Of a stretch of 5,683 nucleotides of DNA, positions 1 to 5,567 are shown in pieces. Positions within the stretch are counted from its first letter, which is position 1. Each line of letters opens with the position of its first letter. Under the pieces are notes generated by a model. That model was not told the DNA's origin, ran no database searches, and saw only the letters and a list, made by a program, of their open reading frames with translations. Made by a program: the position numbers and the translations under genes. Source of the DNA: Bacteroides sp. (GTDB lineage Bacteria > Bacteroidota > Bacteroidia > Bacteroidales > Bacteroidaceae); contig DXOJ01000366.1 of NCBI GenBank assembly GCA_019412865.1, forward strand, positions 10,862 through 16,544. The letters run 5' to 3'.

Positions 1-3000
1 AACGTCCGCTTTTAAAGGCTTTTACTATGTCGCCGACAATCAATGTTGCCGGATAACATACCTCATTATTGGAGTATTTCAATCCCCAGTCGCAAGATGC
101 GGTGTCGCTCAACGGTAACGTTTCCATTTCATATCCGGCCACTTTCATGATGGATGGAATGAGTGGTGAAATGAAAGGCGTAAAAAATGGAGCGAGGATT
201 TTCTTCTTTTTGTCTTTCTTGGTGAAAGGAGCAGTTGAAACAAATGGCTCGGGATCTTTCGCTTGAGAATGTTTCAAACTGAAATTCAAGCTTTCCACCA
301 ACGAGCGGACTCGTAATTTGATGGAGCCGATATTATTAACATCGTCTATCTTGAGCAAAGTAAGATTCTTGCCGTATCGTTTCAGCAAGTTACGTACTTC
401 ATCTATAAGGAAAGCATCCGGACCGCAGCCAAAAGAAGTCATCTGCATATATTGTATGTCACCCTCTTGCATTGCCGCCCACTTGGTTGCTTTCAGAATA
501 CGGTTGGTAAATGCCCATTGAGAGAGGTAATGAGTCTTTTCCAATGAAATCTCCTGCTGGCGGACAATATCATCAGTTATCACATAAACTCCCATCGCAG
601 CAATCATGTCCGAAACCTTGTGCTGTATCAGTGGATCGCTATGGTAAGGGCGTCCGGCGAGTAAGATAATCAGTTTGTGTTTTTCCCGTCCCTCGTTCAG
701 AACTTCCTGATTATAGGCAGCAATTTTTTCTTCGAAAGCATATTGTTCCTGTAATGCGCGTGAGAAGGCATTTTTGCATACCTCATCCCTGATACCCAAA
801 GATTTCAGATATTCATAGCATTGTTTATACAGCAATGCTTCATCTTTGAAGGTGATAGTCGGAGCATCTATCGGTATATTCTCTTCCTGTACACTTTTGA
901 TGACTTCCGAATAACCGGAAACGATGGGGCAATTATAGCTGTTTTGCTGTTGCTTATCCTTTTTCTCGAAAACAACGAACGGCATAAATATCCGGTTGAC
1001 GTTTTGCAGTGTCAGGTTACGGATATGACTGTGCACAAGTTTGGCAGGGAAGCAGATGTTATCAGACATCACCATGCCGGCAGCAGTCTCGTATTTGCTG
1101 AATGTAGAGGGGTCCGACAACTGTACCTGAATGCCGCAAGCAGTAAATAAGGTATGCCAGAAAGGGTATTCCTCATACATGTTCAGAATACGTGGAATAC
1201 CTATGGTGAATAGGGGTTGTGGAATATCTGCGCTCCGGTCGAATAATAATTCCAGCTTTTTATCATACGTATTGATGCCTTTGTCCGCATGGCTTCCTTT
1301 ATTGGAAAACACCTTCTCACACCGGTTGCCGGAGAAGTAATGGTTTTCACTGTTGAACGTATATCGCATGATGGCGCACTGGTTCTCGCACCCCCGGCAT
1401 TGAAGTTGCTTGGAAGTATATTGTGCCCATTGGAGCATCTCGTTCAGCTCCGTCACCCGGGCATTTTCGACTTGTTTGGCATATAGGGCACAACCAAGAG
1501 CACCCATCAATTCAGGACAGTTACTGCGGAAGGTTTGTTTCCCGGTCAGCTTTTCCAGACTTCGTACGATGGAATCATTACGCATGGTTCCTCCCTGCAC
1601 GACAATATGGTCGCCAAGTATCTCCGTGTCTTTTAATTGCAGAACCTTATACAGGCAGTTTTTAACAACGGAATAAGATAATCCGGCAGCTATATCCGCT
1701 ACGGACGCTCCTTCCCGAAGTACCTGTTTTACTTTGGAGTTCATGAAGACTGTGCAACGTGTACCCAGATCACATGGTGCTTGCGAAAAACAAGCTGCTT
1801 TGGCAAAGTCCTCCACACTGTAATCCAGCGATTGCGCAAATGTGCTGATAAAAGAACCGCAACCGGAGGAACAGGCTTCATTGATTTCGATTCTGTTGAT
1901 TACTCCGTCGTTCACAAAGATGGCTTTCATATCCTGCCCTCCAATATCCAGGATAAAAGAAACTTCTTTGCTGATATGTTTGGCAGCAGCATAATGAGCG
2001 ATGGTTTCAATGATTCCCGCATCCATGTGGAAAGCCGCTTTTATCAGATCTTCTCCGTAACCGGTAGAACATCCTCCTTTTATGCGCAGGGTAGTTCCTC
2101 GTCTCCGGCATTCTTCATATAGTTTCTGCAAGCCGTTCTCTACTGTTTTTATAGGGTTTCCGTTGTTGTCGTGATAATAGGAGTAAAGGATACGATGATT
2201 GTTGTCGAGTACTACGATTTTGGTGGTAGTAGAGCCGGAGTCTATGCCGATAGTTGCTTCCTGTAATCCGGGACGCAGACTGGCATATTGAATTTTATAC
2301 TGGTCTTTTTCTTTTTTCCATGACCGATATTCTTCCTCACTGTCGAATATAGGAGAAAGATCACTCTGGAAAGGTGAGGTAACACTTAGTTTGTTTTCTA
2401 TTACCTGTATCAGGTTGGAGAGATGAATACTTTCTTCATTGTTCTCTGCCAATGCTGCTCCCCAGGCAGGGATCAGATTTCCTTTTTCCGGTAATATGAA
2501 ATCTGTATCTTGTGACAGATTCAGATAGCTGGCAAATGCTTTCCGAAGGGCCGGAATAAAAGTCAATGGGCCACCGCAGAGTAATACCGGAGCTACGATA
2601 TTGCAACCGCGTGCAAGTGTGACAGTGGTCTGTACGGCTACTGCATGGAAAATGGAAGCTGCTATATTTTCTTTAGATATATTTTTGGCTATCAGATTCT
2701 GTATGTCCGTTTTGCAGAATACTCCGCAGCGTGAAGCGATAGAGTATACCTGATTGGAACGAAGTGCTAGTTCATTCAATTCGTCGATGGAGACTCCAAG
2801 CAGAATAGCCATCTGGTCAATGAAAGCCCCGGTTCCGCCGGCGCAATTTCCATTCATGCGCAGGTCTGTAGCCTGTCCGTCCTGAAAGAAAACAACTTTC
2901 GCATCTTCTCCTCCAATATCGATCATAGTGGCTGTGTGCGGATGCTCCCGGCGCACATAGTTTGTTGCAGCTACAACCTCTTGCACAAACGGCAGAGAGC

Positions 3001-3223
3001 ATTTCTCTGAAATTCCCATTCCAACAGAGCCCGTAATATGGAAAGATAAAGGAATATCACCCAACTGTTCCTTTATTTGATAAAGAAATCCGAGTAAACA
3101 TTCTTGTATTTTTGCCTGATGCCTTTTGTATCCGGAAAACAAGACTGTAGTTCCATCTTTGTCCAATACTACCATCTTGGCGGTAGTAGAGCCTATATCT
3201 AAACCCACTTTATATGCATTCAT
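1..3223 (-). CDS. Fused acyl-CoA dehydratase activase (two BadF/BadG/BcrA/BcrD ATPase domains plus dehydratase-related domains), 3' end outside the window
   Basis: I translated this frame codon by codon: 1074 codons without a stop, running off the left edge. Activases of this family (HgdC type) use ATP hydrolysis to push a low-potential electron from a [4Fe-4S] cluster into a 2-hydroxyacyl-CoA dehydratase-like partner in the cytoplasm. Domain 1 (about residues 4-255) has the phosphate loop DIGSTTAK (9-16), DIGGED (102-107), NGNCAGGTGAF with C127, RCGVFC with C166/C170, and GGP (217-219). Domain 2 (about 322-575) repeats this as DSGSTTTK (328-335), DIGGQD (426-431), NEACSSGCGSF with C451/C455, RCTVFM with C490, and GGT (544-546). 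A linker carries C609, C612, C616 and C635. A DUF2229-like region follows, starting GIPRILNMYEEYPFW (675-689), with AGRPYH (856-861), FGCGPDA (931-937) and, near the edge, NNEVCYP with C1056. The start is the ATG at 3223; the only nearby upstream ATG hits a stop at once. No dehydratase subunit gene is adjacent, so its substrate is unknown. Relatives of this architecture are about 1400-1500 residues (from memory), so roughly a quarter is missing. Family assignment is firm; the biological reaction is not. Confidence 0.93.
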   Translation of the reverse strand, partial: MNAYKVGLDIGSTTAKMVVLDKDGTTVLFSGYKRHQAKIQECLLGFLYQIKEQLGDIPLSFHITGSVGMGISEKCSLPFVQEVVAATNYVRREHPHTATMIDIGGEDAKVVFFQDGQATDLRMNGNCAGGTGAFIDQMAILLGVSIDELNELALRSNQVYSIASRCGVFCKTDIQNLIAKNISKENIAASIFHAVAVQTTVTLARGCNIVAPVLLCGGPLTFIPALRKAFASYLNLSQDTDFILPEKGNLIPAWGAALAENNEESIHLSNLIQVIENKLSVTSPFQSDLSPIFDSEEEYRSWKKEKDQYKIQYASLRPGLQEATIGIDSGSTTTKIVVLDNNHRILYSYYHDNNGNPIKTVENGLQKLYEECRRRGTTLRIKGGCSTGYGEDLIKAAFHMDAGIIETIAHYAAAKHISKEVSFILDIGGQDMKAIFVNDGVINRIEINEACSSGCGSFISTFAQSLDYSVEDFAKAACFSQAPCDLGTRCTVFMNSKVKQVLREGASVADIAAGLSYSVVKNCLYKVLQLKDTEILGDHIVVQGGTMRNDSIVRSLEKLTGKQTFRSNCPELMGALGCALYAKQVENARVTELNEMLQWAQYTSKQLQCRGCENQCAIMRYTFNSENHYFSGNRCEKVFSNKGSHADKGINTYDKKLELLFDRSADIPQPLFTIGIPRILNMYEEYPFWHTLFTACGIQVQLSDPSTFSKYETAAGMVMSDNICFPAKLVHSHIRNLTLQNVNRIFMPFVVFEKKDKQQQNSYNCPIVSGYSEVIKSVQEENIPIDAPTITFKDEALLYKQCYEYLKSLGIRDEVCKNAFSRALQEQYAFEEKIAAYNQEVLNEGREKHKLIILLAGRPYHSDPLIQHKVSDMIAAMGVYVITDDIVRQQEISLEKTHYLSQWAFTNRILKATKWAAMQEGDIQYMQMTSFGCGPDAFLIDEVRNLLKRYGKNLTLLKIDDVNNIGSIKLRVRSLVESLNFSLKHSQAKDPEPFVSTAPFTKKDKKKKILAPFFTPFISPLIPSIMKVAGYEMETLPLSDTASCDWGLKYSNNEVCYPATLIVGDIVKAFKSGR

Positions 3224-3251
3224 ATACCAAACATCTTAAATTAGACCTCGT

Positions 3252-3271
3252 GTTTGACACTTGTGTCAGAC
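3252..3271. promoter_or_regulatory. Dyad TGACAC-TT-GTGTCA, candidate operator at the activase start site
   Basis: Half-sites TGACAC (3255-3260) and GTGTCA (3263-3268) are perfect inverted repeats separated by two bases. The symmetry extends outward to GT/AC with one T-G mismatch, so 18 of 20 positions are symmetric. The dyad lies immediately downstream of the proposed -7 element and covers the expected transcription start, where a bound repressor would block initiation. The size suits a dimeric helix-turn-helix regulator such as the TetR, MarR or GntR families, but no regulator gene is in the window and the identity of the binder is not visible. It could instead form a short hairpin in the mRNA leader. 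Confidence 0.42.
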
Positions 3272-3272
3272 G

Positions 3273-3306
3273 CAAATGTATGTAAAAATATGGTAGATAC
3301 GGCAAA
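3273..3306 (-). promoter_or_regulatory. Probable promoter of the activase gene
   Basis: Read on the minus strand, TACATTTG (3280-3273) is a full match to the Bacteroidota -7 consensus TAnnTTTG. A TTTG that could serve as the -33 element lies at 3306-3303. The spacer between them is 22 bases, one more than the usual 19-21, so the -33 part is less certain. Transcription would start near 3267, giving a leader of about 45 bases before the ATG at 3223. That leader is AT-rich and has no clear Shine-Dalgarno sequence, which is normal for this phylum. Confidence 0.45.
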
Positions 3307-3521
3307 TCGTAATTGAAGTTTTGGGTTTAATTAACGAATTGGGAAAAAAGAAAGATGGAATGTGAGGGAGGAAAACGATTGTGTAAATAAAGAAGTAAAT
3401 GAATGATTGTATGCTTATATTACTTGTAAGGTTGTAGCAGATCTTTTATGGTGAATCCTAGAAATCTTGTTTACTCTATTTCTGACAAAAGGAAACGTGG
3501 CTTTTAATAAACCCGGATTCT

Positions 3522-3578
3522 GTTTATAATAAACTTTTTGATAGTTTTAGTAAAACGGTATTCGAGTTTATTATAAAC
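3522..3578. repeat. Exact 14-bp inverted repeat of GTTTA-N3-TAAAC type
   Basis: The left arm GTTTATAATAAACT (3522-3535) is the exact reverse complement of the right arm AGTTTATTATAAAC (3565-3578), with 29 bases between. Each arm is itself nearly palindromic, GTTTA-N3-TAAAC, so either arm could be a complete site for a dimeric protein. A 9-base match ATTATAAAC to the right arm recurs at 3623-3631, and a looser relative, TTTAATAAACC, lies at 3503-3513. The spacer also holds GTTTT-AGT-AAAAC (3544-3556). It is not followed by a T-run, so a terminator role is unlikely. Confidence 0.6.
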
Positions 3579-3625
3579 TATTGTAGAACAGTTTTAGAAT
3601 CAGACGAGAGATTTTAAGCTGAATT

Positions 3626-3666
3626 ATAAACAAAATGGGGCAATAATCATTCGACTATTGCCCCAT
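3626..3666 (-). terminator. Rho-independent-type terminator, leftward transcription
   Basis: ATGGGGCAATA (3635-3645) and TATTGCCCCAT (3656-3666) form a perfect 11-bp stem around a 10-base loop. On the minus strand the stem is followed by TTTGTTTAT, a T-rich tail. The plus strand has no T-run after the stem, so the orientation is minus. It could end transcripts from the promoter at 3763-3794 and read-through from the HD gene, whose stop codon is about 180 bases upstream. Confidence 0.68.
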
Positions 3667-3678
3667 ATCGTATAGGAG

Positions 3679-3696
3679 TGGTATTGTAAAATACCA
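3679..3696. other. Small perfect hairpin, 7-bp stem
   Basis: TGGTATT (3679-3685) and AATACCA (3690-3696) are perfectly complementary, with a four-base loop (GTAA on the plus strand, TTAC on the minus strand). Neither side is followed by a run of T, so it is not a terminator. It lies between the proposed start and terminator of the candidate small RNA and would form its internal stem. Confidence 0.45.
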
Positions 3697-3762
3697 GGTT
3701 ATTTATGATTTATGTATGATTATTTCTTACTATTTTCATGTTGCTTATACTTTTTCTTTTCT

Positions 3763-3794
3763 CAAAGATACAACATAAAAAGTCCTTTGTCAAG
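3763..3794 (-). promoter_or_regulatory. Minus-strand promoter with near-consensus Bacteroidota elements
   Basis: On the minus strand, TATCTTTG (3770-3763) matches the -7 consensus TAnnTTTG completely. CTTG (3794-3791) matches the -33 TTTG in three of four bases, and the spacer is 20 bases, inside the usual 19-21. This is the best two-part promoter in the window. It lies downstream of the truncated HD gene and upstream of no recognisable protein gene, so its product would be the short transcript ending at the terminator near 3630. Confidence 0.5.
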
Positions 3795-3847
3795 AGTCTG
3801 ATGAGAAAAGTATCTTATCGGTTTTAAAAATAGAGTCCGCGTGCCAT

Positions 3848-4210
3848 TTAGTTTTCTGTATCCGAGAGGGATTCGCTAATAAAATGATTCCAAATCATAT
3901 TTTGCAGGTGATCTTCGAATTTGAGATATTCTGTAAGTTTGGCTTTTATCGGACGTGTCACATTTGACATATAAGTTTCACAGCTGTCATGCAACAAACA
4001 TCCCAACTGTATATGGTTGGAAAGTCCTCGTGTTTTAGCCTCTTTGCAGCACGCGATAGAATGTTGGGCAACAGAATAAAAGAAACGGGTATGACCGTTT
4101 GCACGACAGATCAAAGACAAGGCATGAGCGATGTCTTTCATATCAATTTTTTCAGGAACAGGATGGATGGGGTCGAAATGCTTCCCCGTAAAAGTTGTAA
4201 TGTAACTCAT
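3848..4210 (-). CDS. HD-domain phosphohydrolase (YfbR-like), C-terminally truncated, possible pseudogene
   Basis: The product is 120 residues from the ATG at 4210. It begins MSYITTFTGKHFDP, the usual family start, which is why I prefer this ATG to the one at 4231 or a TTG at 4249. HD-domain nucleotidases hydrolyse phosphate esters of nucleotides using a divalent metal bound by an H...HD...D set. Numbered from this start, the first histidine is H50 (SVAQHS), the HD pair is H74-D75 (LLHDSCE), and E78 is kept. The final metal-ligand aspartate, normally in an acidic DD-type motif some 45-60 residues further on, is absent: the frame stops right after SDTEN. Relatives are roughly 190-200 residues (from memory), so about a third is missing. 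The other two minus-strand frames past the stop do not show the missing part. It is divergent to the PAP2 gene. A weak -7-like CAACTTTG lies at 4265-4258. It is probably inactive as a metal-dependent hydrolase. Confidence 0.72.
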   Translation of the reverse strand: MSYITTFTGKHFDPIHPVPEKIDMKDIAHALSLICRANGHTRFFYSVAQHSIACCKEAKTRGLSNHIQLGCLLHDSCETYMSNVTRPIKAKLTEYLKFEDHLQNMIWNHFISESLSDTEN

Positions 4211-4270
4211 AACTATAGAATTTATAGTCATATTTTTGTAAATCTTCAAACTTTCTACAAAGTTGCCTGT

Positions 4271-4278
4271 TATCTTTG
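4271..4278 (+). promoter_or_regulatory. -7 promoter element of the PAP2 gene
   Basis: TATCTTTG is a full match to the Bacteroidota -7 consensus, placed 29 bases before the ATG at 4308. No TTTG sits at the expected -33 distance, so only this element is supported. It almost touches the weak opposite-strand -7 candidate of the HD gene (4265-4258), so the two divergent genes would compete for the same DNA. Confidence 0.42.
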
Positions 4279-4307
4279 TATCCTAATTCAAAAGAAATTA
4301 CGATAGC

Positions 4308-5567
4308 ATGAAAAGGATTGTAATATGCATTGTTGGCATTTGTAGCTTTTCTTTCTTATCGGCTCAAAATTCGGCAGATAATGTAATGGCAGAAAGAGGG
4401 GATAGTTTGCGTATCTCTACAACAACCAATTTTAGTAGAAGGCTTGATAAATTCTCATCTTCCCGTTTCTATCAGATGACGTATATCGGCGTTCCGTTAA
4501 TTGTTGGTGGCTTGATTGTAAAAAGGGAGGACGATCATTTTCGAGGTTTACGTAACGAATATCTGCCCCGTTTCAATCGTCATTTGGATGATTATATGCA
4601 ATATGCCCCTGCTGCGGTGATGCTTGGTATGAAAGTAGCTGGAGTACAAAGTCGCAGTTCATGGGGTAGAATGCTCGTTTCCGATGCTTTTTCTGCACTG
4701 CTGATGGGTGGTGTGGTAAATACTTTGAAGCAAACGACGAATGTCGAGCGTCCGGATGGTTCAAACAAACACTCTTTTCCATCCGGACATACGGCTACGG
4801 CATTTATGACTGCTACCATGTTTACTAAGGAATACGGACATAAAAGTCCGTGGGTAGGTGTCGGAGCATATAGTGTGGCTACTGCAACCGGTCTTATGCG
4901 GATGGCAAACAACAAGCATTGGTTAAGTGATGTATTGACGGGTGCAGGAATCGGAATATTGTCAACGGAAGTGGGGTATTACTTTGCTGATCTGATATTC
5001 AGGGAAAAAGGGATCAATAGGTTTGCGAATGAAAATATGTTCGACAGGATGGACAAGCCTTCATTTGTCAGTTTGTATCTCGGGTTGAATATTCCGTTGA
5101 GCGGTTATGATATTGACGAAGAAATGGAGTTCCGTACTTCATCAGGCAGTTCGGCCGGTGTGGAGGGGGCCTATTTTTTTAATCCGTATGTAGGCGTTGG
5201 AGGACGATTCACAGTTTCCAATACTTTGATTATTGTCAATGAAGAACGGGCAGAGAATAACACCTTTGATGCGATATCACTTTGCGGAGGAAGCTATTTT
5301 TCATATCCGTTGTCTTCACGATGGCTGATAGGCAGTAAACTTCTGGGTGGATACGTGCATTATCCACAATTGGAATTAACTGACCGGTCGGTTTCTTCAA
5401 GAAGTGGTTTCTGCATGGGAAGTGGGGTTTCCTTGACGTTCAAAGCAAAGGAATATTATGGAATCCGTTTTTTTCTCGATTATAACTTGCTTCCGTCACA
5501 TAGCAGAAACAGTGGTGAGTATATGAATATGCTTACTTTGGGGTCATCATTTATGATTACGTTCTAA
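4308..5567 (+). CDS. Secreted PAP2-superfamily phosphatase fused to a C-terminal outer-membrane beta-barrel
   Basis: This complete 419-residue protein removes phosphate from lipid or related phosphomonoesters outside the cytoplasm; the substrate is not visible. A signal peptide (MKRIVICIVG start, LSAQ end) is probably cut near residue 19. All three PAP2 acid-phosphatase motifs are present: K141-x6-R148-P149, PSGH (158-161, with H161), and R198-x5-H204-x3-D208, the last carrying the nucleophile-type histidine and its aspartate. Segments around 56-71, 98-112, 122-140, 183-197 and 207-224 are mildly hydrophobic and rich in Gly/Ala. Residues from about 252 to the end alternate in beta fashion, can be split into about eight strands, and finish in Phe (FMITF), as outer-membrane barrels do. 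Lipid A phosphatases (LpxE/LpxF type), undecaprenyl-pyrophosphate phosphatases and phosphatidylglycerophosphate phosphatases all share this fold, so no gene symbol is given. The start is well placed after a -7 element. It stands alone in its orientation, with no gene seen downstream in the window. Confidence 0.9.
   Translation: MKRIVICIVGICSFSFLSAQNSADNVMAERGDSLRISTTTNFSRRLDKFSSSRFYQMTYIGVPLIVGGLIVKREDDHFRGLRNEYLPRFNRHLDDYMQYAPAAVMLGMKVAGVQSRSSWGRMLVSDAFSALLMGGVVNTLKQTTNVERPDGSNKHSFPSGHTATAFMTATMFTKEYGHKSPWVGVGAYSVATATGLMRMANNKHWLSDVLTGAGIGILSTEVGYYFADLIFREKGINRFANENMFDRMDKPSFVSLYLGLNIPLSGYDIDEEMEFRTSSGSSAGVEGAYFFNPYVGVGGRFTVSNTLIIVNEERAENNTFDAISLCGGSYFSYPLSSRWLIGSKLLGGYVHYPQLELTDRSVSSRSGFCMGSGVSLTFKAKEYYGIRFFLDYNLLPSHSRNSGEYMNMLTLGSSFMITF

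Larger units (their letters stand above)
3626..3758 (-). ncRNA. Candidate small RNA of about 130 nt bounded by its own promoter and terminator
   Basis: This is inferred from its boundaries, not from homology. A good Bacteroidota promoter (3763-3794) fires into this interval, and a strong hairpin followed by a T-rich tail closes it (3626-3666). The predicted RNA begins with an A-rich leader, contains a 7-bp hairpin TGGTATT/AATACCA (3679-3696) with a four-base loop, then the terminator stem. The only reading frame starting with ATG inside it is nine residues long (MKIVRNNHT, 3739-3710). It could therefore be a small RNA, a tiny leader-peptide transcript, or a leftover control region from a lost gene. 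No known RNA family was recognised. Confidence 0.33.
3224..3847. other. Intergenic region of about 620 bases, no convincing protein gene
   Basis: Both strands were read for genes. Only very short open frames occur, none with recognisable homology, and no tRNA or rRNA is seen. From right to left it holds a minus-strand promoter (3763-3794), a small hairpin (3679-3696), a minus-strand terminator (3626-3666), a pair of inverted AT-rich dyads (3522-3578), and the control region of the activase gene (3252-3306). The part from about 3310 to 3500 shows nothing I can support. The stretch is clearly more AT-rich than the flanking genes. Confidence 0.7.

Noticed and set aside
821..2122. Several plus-strand open frames of 65-113 codons opposite the activase gene (for example 821-1150 and 1781-2122)
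   Set aside because: They lie antisense to a frame with continuous, motif-rich homology and show no recognisable domain or start context of their own, so they are shadows of its codon use.
2817..3002. Minus-strand 61-codon frame rich in Cys and Arg
   Set aside because: It overlaps the activase gene on the same strand in another frame, across the conserved DIGGED and NGNC motifs; composition artefact.
3416..3470. Short minus-strand stretch reading TRFLGFTIKDLLQPYK, vaguely like the N-terminus of some Bacteroidota transposases
   Set aside because: Only 16 codons between stops, no ATG, no terminal inverted repeats or target duplication nearby. Too short to claim an insertion-sequence remnant; a nucleotide search of this stretch against insertion-sequence collections would settle it.
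3522..3578. Inverted repeat as an invertible promoter switch or as a terminator
   Set aside because: The 29-base spacer is too short for the usual invertible promoters of this phylum and holds no promoter elements, and no T-run follows the stem on either strand.
3224..3847. CRISPR array, tRNA or integration site
   Set aside because: No regularly spaced repeats with unique spacers, no tRNA-like folding, and no direct-repeat pair flanking a segment were seen.
3989..4306. Plus-strand 105-codon frame ending one base before the PAP2 start
   Set aside because: It is antisense to the HD phosphohydrolase homology and has no recognisable domain. The neat spacing to 4308 is most likely chance.
4573..4915. 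Two minus-strand frames inside the PAP2 gene
   Set aside because: Antisense shadows of the PAP2 catalytic region, with no independent support.
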